Shown: in pieces, positions 26,036 to 35,828 of the stretch
Numbering within the stretch: the first letter of the stretch is position 1
How the letters are laid out: each line of letters begins with the position of its first letter
Origin: an uncultured Bacteroidia bacterium
Lineage (GTDB): Bacteria > Bacteroidota > Bacteroidia > Bacteroidales > UBA932
Direction of reading: 5' to 3'
Length of the DNA: 64,000 bases
NCBI GenBank assembly: GCA_902779785.1
Contig: CACZDC010000007.1
Location: 1-64,000 of the forward strand
Notes under the pieces: model-generated
The model's database searches: none
The model's input: the letters and a program-made list of their open reading frames with translations, nothing else
What the model was told of the DNA's origin: nothing
Made by a program: the position numbers and the translations under genes

Positions 26036-27848
26036 CCACAGGATTGCAGGCAAATCTGAAACCTATATAATTGCTGTACGACACCGGTTCGGTTATCTTG
26101 TATGCATCCCTGGAGCAGTTCTGGAAGGTGCTTGGAACGCCACGTTGGGCACGGCCTCCGCGAATCACCAGCAGTTTGTTGGACGGCATCGATACTTCTT
26201 TATACACGGCGGAATAGTTCACATACCAGGAGGATGTCATTTCCTGCGCGTTACCGGACATATCGTAGATGCCAAGTTGATTGGGATTGTGCTGTCCGAC
26301 ATTCTCTACATGCAGCCTGGCTGTTCCGTTAGTCCAAACTGCAATATCGTTAAGGTCGTTGCTTCCGCTGAACCGATACATCGGCACTGTAGGATCGTCG
26401 GAATAGACATTGCCTCTGGCAGCAACCTCCCACTGGGCTTCGGTAGGAAGATATCCTCCGAAGAAACGGCAGAACGCATCTGCGCCGTAGAATGTGACAC
26501 CGACTACGGGGCAGTTGAGGTATTCATCGTCCACGACCCACTTGCCGCCTTCCTGACGAATGTCGGTGTAGGCATCGAAGAGAATGGCCTCTCCCTGCCA
26601 GGTGCCCTCCTTGACGGTGGCGCTGCCGTATTCATTCATAAATACGCAGAACCACTTGTTGGTAACTTCGTATTTCGCAATGCAGTAAGGCGAGAGCGTA
26701 GCCTCGGAAGGCGTCGGCGTAGCATTCTTGCCGACACTCTGATTCACGTTGAATTCTCCGTCGTGGGCCTGGGAGTATTTCGCAGGCATCGAAGGCTGAT
26801 CGTAATCGCCGAGCCATCCCAGGAATACGGGATTCTTGGGCACAACCTTTATCATACCGCCGTCACAGTCATAAGTCTTGACGCGGAGCCTGGTCACAGG
26901 GCCGTAGTTTGTACCTGACTCTTTTGTCTCAGCATAAGGACGGACGTAGTAAACCCTTCCGGGGGAAGCATACTCGAATGAATGAGTAAAATCATTTCCG
27001 GCGGCTGCGAATGAACTGTTCTTGATGCTCGGTAGTTTGTTCTCGTTTGACCAGCAGAATCCATAGGAATCGATGGTGTTGCCTTGAGTATTTGTAATTG
27101 AAGTGCTGATAACAAGCGAAGAATATGTGTTCTCCACGACTTGAATGGCAGCAAACTCAACGGGCTTTATGTCCGGAGTGGAGAATGCTATCTCCGAAGA
27201 ATATCCTGGCCCGTTCTCGGTCATAGCATAAGCCCTGACGCGATAAGTTGTCCCTATCTTCAGTTCTCCAATTGCAGCGCTGAACCCGTTCTCTGTATTT
27301 GTCCCAAGGACAGACTTGACTTTTTCCTGACCAATTTCAAGCAAAGCGGCAGCATCGTCAGTATAAACAAAACCTTTGGATGTCACGGCATAATCTCCCT
27401 CCTCTGCAACATGACCATTAAGCGTAGCCTCCGTAGCGTAGATATCCGTCACCTCGTCTGCGACAACCGTCGGCAGCTGGAAATCGGTGGTGGAAAACTC
27501 CATCTGCTGTCCATAAATGATTGTACCATCCTTTAATACCGCGAAAGCTTTCATATAGTACTTGTGGACAGGTATAAGTTCGTACGTTTTAATGGCAAAC
27601 TCTCCTACTCCGGCGTCCGTGGACACACAAGGACTATCCTTCAAAGAAAACAATTCGGATGAGGAAAAACAAACGCCACGGCACAGCATATCATCTGTCG
27701 GTCCGCTGGTCGATCCTCTTAGAGTAGCCGTAGAACTGGTTGCAGAGAGCACCGGCAGCGTCTCGACCGTTACATCTGATAATACAGTTTCATTGGCACA
27801 GGACAGTAAAAACATCCCGGCCATAAGAAAAATGAAGTATTTGCGCAT
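26025..27848 (-). CDS. Surface lipoprotein with Fn3-like repeats and a C-terminal FGE/SUMF domain
   Basis: This 607-residue protein has a lipobox at LLSC17. Three or more beta-sandwich repeats follow, with recurring SxTxATLxG and KGFxxS-type patterns (residues about 25-340). Then comes a formylglycine-generating-enzyme-like domain: YCIAKYEVTNKWFCVFMNEY, LPTEAQWEVAARG, LGIYDMSGNAQEM, VIRGG and a final YIGFRFAC. No sulfatase is encoded in the locus, and the protein is on the surface, so a sulfatase-maturation role is unlikely. A lectin-like binding role is the better guess. Confidence 0.75.
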   Translation of the reverse strand: MRKYFIFLMAGMFLLSCANETVLSDVTVETLPVLSATSSTATLRGSTSGPTDDMLCRGVCFSSSELFSLKDSPCVSTDAGVGEFAIKTYELIPVHKYYMKAFAVLKDGTIIYGQQMEFSTTDFQLPTVVADEVTDIYATEATLNGHVAEEGDYAVTSKGFVYTDDAAALLEIGQEKVKSVLGTNTENGFSAAIGELKIGTTYRVRAYAMTENGPGYSSEIAFSTPDIKPVEFAAIQVVENTYSSLVISTSITNTQGNTIDSYGFCWSNENKLPSIKNSSFAAAGNDFTHSFEYASPGRVYYVRPYAETKESGTNYGPVTRLRVKTYDCDGGMIKVVPKNPVFLGWLGDYDQPSMPAKYSQAHDGEFNVNQSVGKNATPTPSEATLSPYCIAKYEVTNKWFCVFMNEYGSATVKEGTWQGEAILFDAYTDIRQEGGKWVVDDEYLNCPVVGVTFYGADAFCRFFGGYLPTEAQWEVAARGNVYSDDPTVPMYRFSGSNDLNDIAVWTNGTARLHVENVGQHNPNQLGIYDMSGNAQEMTSSWYVNYSAVYKEVSMPSNKLLVIRGGRAQRGVPSTFQNCSRDAYKITEPVSYSNYIGFRFACNPVDED

Positions 27849-27862
27849 AGTGTGCATCTCGC

Positions 27863-29833
27863 TTATAATTGTCCGGTTATGGATAAACCGACATCCTCTT
27901 TATTAACAGAGAAATACGCCTGAGTCCGGTCCGAAAAGTCAATGCTGCTGCCGTAAGCGTCAGTCTGATTGAAATGCCAATAGGCTTCGGCAGTATATTC
28001 CGGTTCAGTATCGCTGAATATCCATCTGTTATAATCTTTCTTTTTAGATAGCGATCCGGCGACGCCTAACTTCAGCCCCTCCGGAGTCGTGACATAGCAG
28101 TCAATTGCGTCACCCTCGCCATATACCTTCTGTGCAGGGGCATGAACCTCTGCCTCCATAATCTTTTTCCTTAGAGCCGCAAATTTTTCGTCCGTATCTA
28201 TTCCCTTGTCCACTCGCCACCACATTATGACTCCGCCGAGTTCTTCGGGATCTGGGCGCGAGGCTTTCAACTCCGTCGTAATCCTCAGAGCAGTACCATA
28301 TACATAACCTGAATTCTCTGAATCATACGTCAGCACTGGGATTTTTGCTTTTCCGTCAGTTCCGAATGTAAAGAGATAACGAACTGAAACAACGATATCT
28401 TCAATCCTGGAAAAATAGCTGAATCCGTCATCCGCGCTCAGTGCCTTGGCATTGCCCCCCATAGCAAACCAGTCGGGAATCCTTTCGTTTCCCACCCACA
28501 TTTCGTCCACATAAGTTCCCGGAACAAGAATATGAGACCGCAAGTTGGAAGCTGCCGGAGGGTTGTCCCTTCCATTCCCTGCCTGGAAGGCCACGAATTC
28601 ATTGTCGTGCTGAGAGCGGCCATAGGCATCTCGGAAGCAGGTCCATACGTGGCTGCCGTAATTGATGCGGCCGAATGGATCGTTCCTGCCCTCCATATAG
28701 TGGGCATAGTTGATTATGGAACGATGCGCATCGCCCGCTACCACCACGCTGAGCGATTTCTCCGTACCGTTACCTGAATAATGATGACCGGCACTGCTGA
28801 TGGAGAATTTGCGGTCGATGTAATTCATGGCGTTCATCCCCTCCTCCGGGCCAAAAGTGTAGGCCACCAAACGAGGATAGGTGTTGTTGATGCGCCTGTC
28901 CGTCTCAGAAGGAACCCAGGCGGCAAGCTGATTATACCAGTACATACCATATCCCAGGATTATGCCTCCTGCAAGCTGATCAATCTTGCCGCCGCTGGAT
29001 CCGCGGTAGTAACAGCGGGACATAGCCCCACTGCTTACCTTCCCGGGGGTGAAGTAATTGGCAAAAATGCTCGCCGAAATGTAATCCTTGCACTTGACCG
29101 CCTTCGCTTTAGTTGCGTCGTCTTTGGTGTATTTCGCAAGATAACCAAGGCACTCCGCCTGAACACCGGTATATGTCGGAGAATTATGCTCATGGATTCC
29201 ATACTGGCATACGGACTGGTAGAAACTCTCCACCATAGCATAGCCCTTGGCTGCAATCTGAGCCGGCGTCAAATTAAGATTGCCGCCCCAAGTCCGCTCC
29301 GAACTGAGATTCTCACCAAAAGCAACCATATTCCACGCACGCATGATGTAGATATTGGAATAAGTAACCGCTACATTATCATGATTCCAGGAAGCATATA
29401 GCGCCTTGTCCACAAAATCGTCGAAGAGGGCCTTGACATCGTCATTCCACGAGGGATAGTACTCTATCAGGGCCGGTCCGGCAAGTTCAAGGGCAAATTC
29501 GATATTGTTCTCGTCGCTGAAATCCCCGCCCACGTTGCGCGGAACCTTTCCAAGATTCGGAAGTTCCTGCACTTGTTGAGCGCAGAAACGCTGAAGTGCT
29601 ACCTTTATGTATTTCTGGTCCATTCCGAGATGGCAGGCAGACAGGATAAAGTCGAAGTAACCTGTCGTATCGAAGCCCTCCTCACTGGCATTCACATCAA
29701 CCCAGAGAGCATCCGTGCGAGGGTCCACGTTGAAACCTGGTTCTCCTTTTTCTGCCGGAAGCACATACGCCTTATCCGAACAGGCGCATGTCAGGATTAT
29801 CGATATAACAAACAGATATACAATATGTTTCAT
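27863..29833 (-). CDS. Unassigned toroid-type carbohydrate-active enzyme, candidate polysaccharide lyase
   Basis: This 656-residue lipoprotein has its lipobox in ILTCAC. The first half is helical with repeat-like segments (NIEFALELAGPALIEYYP, VTYSNIYIMRAWNMVAFGENL, EHNSPTYTGVQAECLGYLAKYT), as in (alpha/alpha) toroid lyases. The second half is beta-rich with polar motifs ISSAGHHYSGNGTEKS and RNDPFGRINYGSHVW, where His/Tyr/Arg could be catalytic. I cannot place it in a numbered family. The neighbouring GH105 needs an unsaturated uronate product, and no other lyase is in PUL1. An alternative ATG at 29845 would lengthen the N-terminus by four residues. Confidence 0.6.
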   Translation of the reverse strand: MKHIVYLFVISIILTCACSDKAYVLPAEKGEPGFNVDPRTDALWVDVNASEEGFDTTGYFDFILSACHLGMDQKYIKVALQRFCAQQVQELPNLGKVPRNVGGDFSDENNIEFALELAGPALIEYYPSWNDDVKALFDDFVDKALYASWNHDNVAVTYSNIYIMRAWNMVAFGENLSSERTWGGNLNLTPAQIAAKGYAMVESFYQSVCQYGIHEHNSPTYTGVQAECLGYLAKYTKDDATKAKAVKCKDYISASIFANYFTPGKVSSGAMSRCYYRGSSGGKIDQLAGGIILGYGMYWYNQLAAWVPSETDRRINNTYPRLVAYTFGPEEGMNAMNYIDRKFSISSAGHHYSGNGTEKSLSVVVAGDAHRSIINYAHYMEGRNDPFGRINYGSHVWTCFRDAYGRSQHDNEFVAFQAGNGRDNPPAASNLRSHILVPGTYVDEMWVGNERIPDWFAMGGNAKALSADDGFSYFSRIEDIVVSVRYLFTFGTDGKAKIPVLTYDSENSGYVYGTALRITTELKASRPDPEELGGVIMWWRVDKGIDTDEKFAALRKKIMEAEVHAPAQKVYGEGDAIDCYVTTPEGLKLGVAGSLSKKKDYNRWIFSDTEPEYTAEAYWHFNQTDAYGSSIDFSDRTQAYFSVNKEDVGLSITGQL

Positions 29834-29846
29834 AGGACCAATCATT

Positions 29847-31535
29847 TTAATTCCCCCATCCTTCACTTTGTACGAGGGCCGGATTAACATCTATTTCTGA
29901 CTGCGGAATGGCATATCGCCAGTTTCTCTTTGTAAAATTACGTATTGAGACCTGGGTCAAAGCCAAAGGGACACCGTCGAATCCGACAATACTTTGATTC
30001 GTAAGTGATTCATAGTCAAAATTGGTATCGTTGTGCGCGAACCAGCGCTGCCAGTCCGGATACAGATGGCCTTCTCCCGCAAGTTCATATACCCTTTCGT
30101 TTCTGATAAGTTCCCGCACCTGTGTCTGGTCTCCGCCCCGTGCGACCTTCGGCATTTTTGCCCTGGTACGCACTTGATCCAAAGCATCAAAAACTGCAGT
30201 TGTCGGTCCGGAGCTTTCGTTTACAGACTCCGCATAAAGCAGGAGCACATCAGCCCAGCGGATCAAAGGAATGTCAATACCGGAATGCCGGCGGATAGTT
30301 GTTTCGTTCCCCTGGTTACAGAACTTCCTCCAGCAATAGTTTGTGTTGGAACTATGGTTGGAGCGAAGGCATGCATAAGGAGTGGTTTTGGTATCATACG
30401 GAGCCCGGTATTCGTAGGTAATATTGTCCTTGCCGACAAAAAGACCATACGGGCGGATAATGCTGGCGTCAAGACGAGGGTCGCGGGAGGCGAAGAATGC
30501 ATTTACTTTATCCCGGTCCGTCCAGTCCGGATAAGTACCGTCGAACTTGTTCCCATTTGCCATCAGATAACTGTCAACCAGTTCCTTGGTGGGAATTGAA
30601 GTATTTGTTCCGGCGCAGTTGGCACTGCGGTTGGAATACAGCAGGTCCAGGCGGCTGCCATTACCATAGGTATTAATGCAGTCTATAACAAGTACGCTTT
30701 CATTGTTGTCCTCTCCCTGCTGGGTAAACAGCTTAGCATAATCGGAATACAGCGTGTATGGCTGCGAAGCCTTGGTATTTGCCACTATTATTTTGGAAAA
30801 GACCTCTTCTGCCTTGGCGTAATTACCGGCATACAGGTAAACCTTTCCAAGCATCACCAGCGCCGCGCAGCCGTTTGCCCGCCCCTTCTCGTAAGAACGC
30901 CAAGGCAAGCTCTCCGCTGCGATGGTAAAATCATCAACCATCACTTTTCTGACATCCGCAGGAGTGGAACGAGGGCGATAGGCCTTGTCGTAATCCGGCA
31001 TCGATGTATACAGAGGAACCCCGGGGTCCTGATTCTTGTGACCGCTGAAGAATGTCAGGAGGTCGAAATAGTAAAGCGCGCGAAGGAAATGGGCTTCCCC
31101 AACGTAATTGTCGTATGTGTCCTTGTCAAGTTTATCCTGAAGTTTCGGCAGGTTCTCAAGAGCAAGGTTGCAGTACTGAACGCCCGTATAATCCGCAAGC
31201 CACTTGTTGGAGAATATACCGTATGAAGTAGTCGCTGAGTTATTGCAGAAATAACGGCAACCAGTGTCGTCAAAACCGGTTCCCCAGGCAAAAGCATACT
31301 TGGTATAGGTATCCGTCATGGCGTTGCTGGAAATACATCCTGCAGGGCTGTATGGGTCAGATCCGAGAGGGAAACATTTCATTGAAGAGTATGCCCCTAC
31401 GATTCCCAGATCCGCATGTTCCTTTGTCGTCCACATTTCAAGGGATCCGATTCCGTCCTCCGGCTTTGTGTCCAGAAAGTCAGTGCATGACGTCAGAGTC
31501 AGAATGGTCAATCCATATATTAATATCTTTTTCAT
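29847..31535 (-). CDS. susD: SusD-family outer-membrane glycan-binding lipoprotein
   Basis: This 562-residue TPR-scaffold lipoprotein caps its SusC partner and captures oligosaccharides at the cell surface. The lipobox is LTSC, followed by TDFLDTKPED. Family marks are VGEAHFLRALYYFDLLTFFSG, a RNERVYELAGEGHLYPDWQRWF segment in pieces, and a C-terminal region with AIPQSEIDVNP. ATG 31535 follows the SusC stop by 12 nt; an upstream in-frame ATG adds two residues. Confidence 0.92.
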   Translation of the reverse strand: MKKILIYGLTILTLTSCTDFLDTKPEDGIGSLEMWTTKEHADLGIVGAYSSMKCFPLGSDPYSPAGCISSNAMTDTYTKYAFAWGTGFDDTGCRYFCNNSATTSYGIFSNKWLADYTGVQYCNLALENLPKLQDKLDKDTYDNYVGEAHFLRALYYFDLLTFFSGHKNQDPGVPLYTSMPDYDKAYRPRSTPADVRKVMVDDFTIAAESLPWRSYEKGRANGCAALVMLGKVYLYAGNYAKAEEVFSKIIVANTKASQPYTLYSDYAKLFTQQGEDNNESVLVIDCINTYGNGSRLDLLYSNRSANCAGTNTSIPTKELVDSYLMANGNKFDGTYPDWTDRDKVNAFFASRDPRLDASIIRPYGLFVGKDNITYEYRAPYDTKTTPYACLRSNHSSNTNYCWRKFCNQGNETTIRRHSGIDIPLIRWADVLLLYAESVNESSGPTTAVFDALDQVRTRAKMPKVARGGDQTQVRELIRNERVYELAGEGHLYPDWQRWFAHNDTNFDYESLTNQSIVGFDGVPLALTQVSIRNFTKRNWRYAIPQSEIDVNPALVQSEGWGN

Positions 31536-31547
31536 TGTCATGCCGTT

Positions 31548-34500
31548 TTAGAAAGTTATACTGGCCCCGAATATGAAACGGGAGACATTAGGATAATTGC
31601 TGGAGCTGCCGTTCTCGGGGTCAAGACCTTGGAATTTTGTCAGCGTGAACAGGTTCTCACCGGAGAAATACAGTCTCGCACGGGAAATGAATGGCGAAGT
31701 CCATTTCTCCGGGAAAGTATAACCAAAAGTCAGATTTCGTAGTTTAAGATAAGAAGAATCCTGTAACCAGAAGTCGTTGTTGACAGTATTTCGCCCGCCA
31801 TCGTTGGTAGTAATTGCAGGAATATTGCTGTCGGGATTCTCAGGAGACCAGGCATCCAGGAACTTCTTGTTAATCACAGAGCCATTCTTAAGGACATTAG
31901 TGTACCATGTGCTGTTAAGATACGAAGATATTCCGGCAACTCCGCTGAACATCACGGACAAGTCAAAGCCTTTCCATGACGCGTTAAGCGTAGTTCCAAA
32001 GAAGTGGCTGGGATATGAGTGTCCCTTGATTACACGGTCATTGTCATCGATAATCTTATAGCCTTTCTCCCCTTCTTTCTGCTGGTCCTTATAAATAAAA
32101 TCACCGGGCTGGGGAGTTGACGGATAAAAGACATAGCCGTCAGCAAGCATGGCATCAATCTTTTCCTGTGTTGCGATACACTCGACCTCCCTTACGTAAT
32201 AATCATTAATTCCGTATCCTTCCAGAAGAATTCTTTGCCCACGATAAGTAGCTACATTACCCTGATACTTAAGAACTTTGTTCTTTACGAAAGAGTAGTT
32301 TGCCGATACTCCGTAACGGAAATCCTTCCCGATAGATCCCTTCCACACGACATCTGTTTCAAACCCACGGTTGCGGACTACGCCGGCATTGACAAAGGGT
32401 GCGTCCAGACGGCCGAAAACACCGGGGATCGATGCCTGTATAAGAATGTCATCGGTAAGCTTGTTGAATGCGTCAAATGTCCAGTTAAGGCGGCCATTGA
32501 ATGCACTGAGATCCAATCCCAGATTTATCATAGTGGTGGTTTCCCACGTCAGGTCGTCATTGACTATAGCCGAGATCCCAGCGCCCGGAACGGTTTTACC
32601 GTCAAAAACATAAGAGCGGCGTTCATACAGAAGCTGGGTAGCATAGTCTCCTACTGCGTTGTTTCCCAATTTACCCCAGGAAGCCCTGAGCTTCAGATTA
32701 TCCAGTTTCTGCACTTTGAACCATGGCTCTTCCGATATACGCCACGCAGCTGAGAATGAAGGGAAAAAGCCCCAGCGGTGCCCAGGTGCGAATCTGGAAG
32801 ATCCGTCAGCCCTGAGATTCGCTTCAAACAGATATCTTCCTTTCCAATCATAATTAAGGCGGGAAAAGACAGACTGAACCGCGCTGTCAGAACTATTTCC
32901 CTTCATGGCGGAAGGGGTTGCCGCTGCATCCATCGTAGGGGTAGAAGCACTTAGCACATCCATCGCCTGTGCGTAAGTGTAATGATACCTGTTATACTCT
33001 TGGTTATAACCGGCCATAATGCTCAGCGAATGGTTTTTCACCTCTGGCAGAACATCCCAGTTCAGGAAAGAGTCCAAAAACAGGGCATAGGTAAAATCAT
33101 TCTGCTCAGTGAGTTGATTGGATGTAGTACCTGTGGTAATCAAAGGAGCATTGTTCTTAAGGTCCCACAGTATTACATCCGGATAATTCATTTGGCTGAG
33201 AACATAGAAATTACCGTTTGCGGCAACGCTGTTGTGCCATGTCAGGGAAGGAAGTATAGTAACATCAAGCCCAAGTTTACCATTCAGTTTGTAATTGGAC
33301 TGAATCTTGTCATAGGCTGAATTGGCAGCAAAGATATTACCGGCCTGGGCATTTCCGCCAGGGGCCCATTCCCCGCCGAATCTTCCGTCACTGCTAATGG
33401 GAAGAGTGCCGGGAGAAGAGTTTGATACCGAAGCCATGGCTGACGACACCTCAATGGCATTTTTCCTGCCATAGTACCCATTTATATTGGCGTTTATCCT
33501 AAGCCACTTGGTAACATCGGCAGAGATATTGGCCCTGGCTGAATACCTCTTATACCCAGTCCCGTCCATCGTTCCTTCGTTATGCAGGTATCCGATAGAA
33601 ATAAGGTAGTTCACGCTTTTATTGCCTCCGGACGCCTGCACATTGTGTTCCATCAGGAAAGAGGGATGAAAAACAGTGTTAAACCAGTCTGTATTGCAGT
33701 AGATTTCATCCTTACCGACTCCATCCTGCCACTCACGGATGATAGCCTCACCAAATGGTTTAACTGCTCCGGAATTGGCGGATGCTTTATTAATGGTCTG
33801 CATGTAAGTGACATAATCACTTACGACATCGATGGGCATTGCAACCTGTTGCCATCCCGCCTTACCATTGTATATGACTTTCGACTGCCCATCTTTCCCG
33901 CTTTTAGTCGTGATGAGAATAACACCGTTAGCGGCTCTGGATCCATAAATAGACGACGAAGCGGCGTCCTTAAGAATGGACATAGAAGCCACATCATTGG
34001 GGTTCACGTCATTCATGGAGCCTATCACGCCATCAATAACCACCAGAGGCGACGAATTGTTAAGAGTTCCGAGACCTCGGATAGTGACTGTTGCGCCATC
34101 ATCGCCCGGCTCTCCCGAATTCTGCTGAGCGAGAAGTCCTGAAGCAACACCCTGCAAACCGGCAGAGAGATTCGTCAGAACACGGTTCTCGCCAGTCTCT
34201 TCCATATTGACAGCAGATACGGATCCAGAAAGATTAACCTTCTTCTGGACGCCGTAACCAACCACGACAGTCGCCTCCAGGAACTGGGTATCTGGCTCAA
34301 GAACTACATCGATTGTACGGCTGTTCCTAACCGGAACTTCCAAGGTCTGGTATCCAATAAAAGAGAAAAGAAGGACATCTCCGGAGTTTGCCGGAATCTC
34401 ATATCGTCCATCCATATCGGCGATGACACCTTGTCCCGGCCGTCCCTTAATCTGCACGGCAGCCGTAAACATTGGCTCTCCCTGCTCGTCCCGGACGATT

Positions 34501-34850
34501 CCCCTTACAAATGGCGGGTTATCCTGATGGGGTGTAGCTGAAACAGTTTTACGGCTGACTATAACCGTCTTGTCGTTCAATGAAATCTCTACATCCTGGC
34601 CCGAAAACAACTGTCCGACAGCCGCCCTGGGATCATCGGTGTTGATCGTGAGACTGATTATCCTCGAAAGGTCTAATCCCTCGGCCTTTACCACAATGGA
34701 ATAGCCGGTAGACTTCTGAATCTCTGCAATTGCCTTACTGAGCGGAACGTCTTTAAGCGTGACGCTGCCCTGCTGGGCATAAAGCACAGTGGCAAACAGA
34801 AGCGAGACTGCTACTAAGAATAATCTCCTGTACTGTGTTATCCTTATCAT
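31548..34850 (-). CDS. susC: SusC-family TonB-dependent transporter with STN signalling domain
   Basis: This 1100-residue outer-membrane receptor imports oligosaccharides with TonB energy. In order: signal peptide (1-25), STN domain (about 30-100, opening SVTLKDVPLSKAIAEIQKSTGY), CarboxypepD_reg-like domain (112-185), plug starting at VVVGYG (about 196), and a beta-barrel ending RFIFGASITF. The STN domain is the part that contacts a FecR anti-sigma factor, which is encoded directly upstream with a 4-nt ATGA overlap. Transport and induction are therefore linked. Confidence 0.95.
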   Translation of the reverse strand: MIRITQYRRLFLVAVSLLFATVLYAQQGSVTLKDVPLSKAIAEIQKSTGYSIVVKAEGLDLSRIISLTINTDDPRAAVGQLFSGQDVEISLNDKTVIVSRKTVSATPHQDNPPFVRGIVRDEQGEPMFTAAVQIKGRPGQGVIADMDGRYEIPANSGDVLLFSFIGYQTLEVPVRNSRTIDVVLEPDTQFLEATVVVGYGVQKKVNLSGSVSAVNMEETGENRVLTNLSAGLQGVASGLLAQQNSGEPGDDGATVTIRGLGTLNNSSPLVVIDGVIGSMNDVNPNDVASMSILKDAASSSIYGSRAANGVILITTKSGKDGQSKVIYNGKAGWQQVAMPIDVVSDYVTYMQTINKASANSGAVKPFGEAIIREWQDGVGKDEIYCNTDWFNTVFHPSFLMEHNVQASGGNKSVNYLISIGYLHNEGTMDGTGYKRYSARANISADVTKWLRINANINGYYGRKNAIEVSSAMASVSNSSPGTLPISSDGRFGGEWAPGGNAQAGNIFAANSAYDKIQSNYKLNGKLGLDVTILPSLTWHNSVAANGNFYVLSQMNYPDVILWDLKNNAPLITTGTTSNQLTEQNDFTYALFLDSFLNWDVLPEVKNHSLSIMAGYNQEYNRYHYTYAQAMDVLSASTPTMDAAATPSAMKGNSSDSAVQSVFSRLNYDWKGRYLFEANLRADGSSRFAPGHRWGFFPSFSAAWRISEEPWFKVQKLDNLKLRASWGKLGNNAVGDYATQLLYERRSYVFDGKTVPGAGISAIVNDDLTWETTTMINLGLDLSAFNGRLNWTFDAFNKLTDDILIQASIPGVFGRLDAPFVNAGVVRNRGFETDVVWKGSIGKDFRYGVSANYSFVKNKVLKYQGNVATYRGQRILLEGYGINDYYVREVECIATQEKIDAMLADGYVFYPSTPQPGDFIYKDQQKEGEKGYKIIDDNDRVIKGHSYPSHFFGTTLNASWKGFDLSVMFSGVAGISSYLNSTWYTNVLKNGSVINKKFLDAWSPENPDSNIPAITTNDGGRNTVNNDFWLQDSSYLKLRNLTFGYTFPEKWTSPFISRARLYFSGENLFTLTKFQGLDPENGSSSNYPNVSRFIFGASITF

Positions 34851-35773
34851 TTCGTCAAATGAATGATATTATCCGTCTTTGTAATCCTAAAATGTCCGGA
34901 AGCGCTGAGCGCAGAGAGGATTTCATCTATCCCCTCTCCATTGATAAACAGTGCGAAATAACGCTCCTGCGCGAGAGCCTTGTTGTCAACGACCACGTTA
35001 ACATTGAAATGGCGCGTCAACTCCGCGGCGATATCCGACAAAACCTGATTGTCGAACTGAAGGCCTCCTGACTTGAGGACCTCCTCATAGTAATTAATGG
35101 CAAAGCGGCGGCGCTGCATGCTCCCGTCGTTTTTGTTGTACTTGAGCAACTCTCCAGGAGCCAGAAAAACCGAATTTTTCTGCCCATGGGGACGCATCTC
35201 CACAACTCCGTCGAGAAGAGCGACTTCGTCTTCTTCATTCTCCGGGAAAGAATTGATACTGAAGCGCGTACCATGCACTACAATGTCCATTTTACCGGCG
35301 CTCACGACAAATTGTTTCCTCGCATCCTTCGTAACGTCAAGAAAAGCTTCTCCTGAAAGATGCACCTTCCTCTCTTTACCAAAGAATTTTTCCGGGTAAA
35401 AGAGCTGGCTTCCGGGCATAAGAGTAACGAGCGTTCCGTCCGGAAGTGAAATCTCTGATGTCTCCGCGTAGGTTGTACTTGCAAGAATCCATTCCGTCTC
35501 AGTCTTGGAAGCATTGTTAATCAGAGCCCATGCCGACAGCACTAATAAAGGCAGGAAAAGAGAAGCGGCTACCCCGATTGTGATGCGAAGCCATGGACGC
35601 ATCGGAACAGTTTTCCTGACTCCGGTACGCTTTGTAAATTCTTTGAAACCCTCCTGTACCAGCTTAGGATCGTCAGAGGACGAGTCCTCCAGCATTTTCA
35701 GAAGTAAGATGTCAGTTTCCGGATCATTCTCATGGTCCAGGAGACGCTGTATCAGTTTTGAGTTTTCAGACAT
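34847..35773 (-). CDS. FecR-family anti-sigma factor
   Basis: This 308-residue inner-membrane protein has a cytoplasmic N-terminus (1-60) that should hold the sigma factor, one TM helix (about 62-85), and a periplasmic FecR domain. The periplasmic part shows EISLPDGTLVTLMPGSQLFYPE and ARKQFVVSAGKMDIVVHGTRFSIN in pieces, and ends with an STN-like segment. It relays the transporter signal through the envelope. It is 55 nt downstream of the sigma gene and overlaps susC by 4 nt. Confidence 0.93.
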   Translation of the reverse strand: MSENSKLIQRLLDHENDPETDILLLKMLEDSSSDDPKLVQEGFKEFTKRTGVRKTVPMRPWLRITIGVAASLFLPLLVLSAWALINNASKTETEWILASTTYAETSEISLPDGTLVTLMPGSQLFYPEKFFGKERKVHLSGEAFLDVTKDARKQFVVSAGKMDIVVHGTRFSINSFPENEEDEVALLDGVVEMRPHGQKNSVFLAPGELLKYNKNDGSMQRRRFAINYYEEVLKSGGLQFDNQVLSDIAAELTRHFNVNVVVDNKALAQERYFALFINGEGIDEILSALSASGHFRITKTDNIIHLTK

Positions 35774-35828
35774 TCGAGCTATATCTTATATATAATAAGA
35801 ACACGCGAATATCGTCTATCCCCCAATC

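Noticed and set aside
26025..27848. A sulfatase-activating enzyme
   Set aside because: No sulfatase is encoded in the window and the protein is a surface lipoprotein with Fn3-like repeats; the FGE-like domain is more likely structural or binding.
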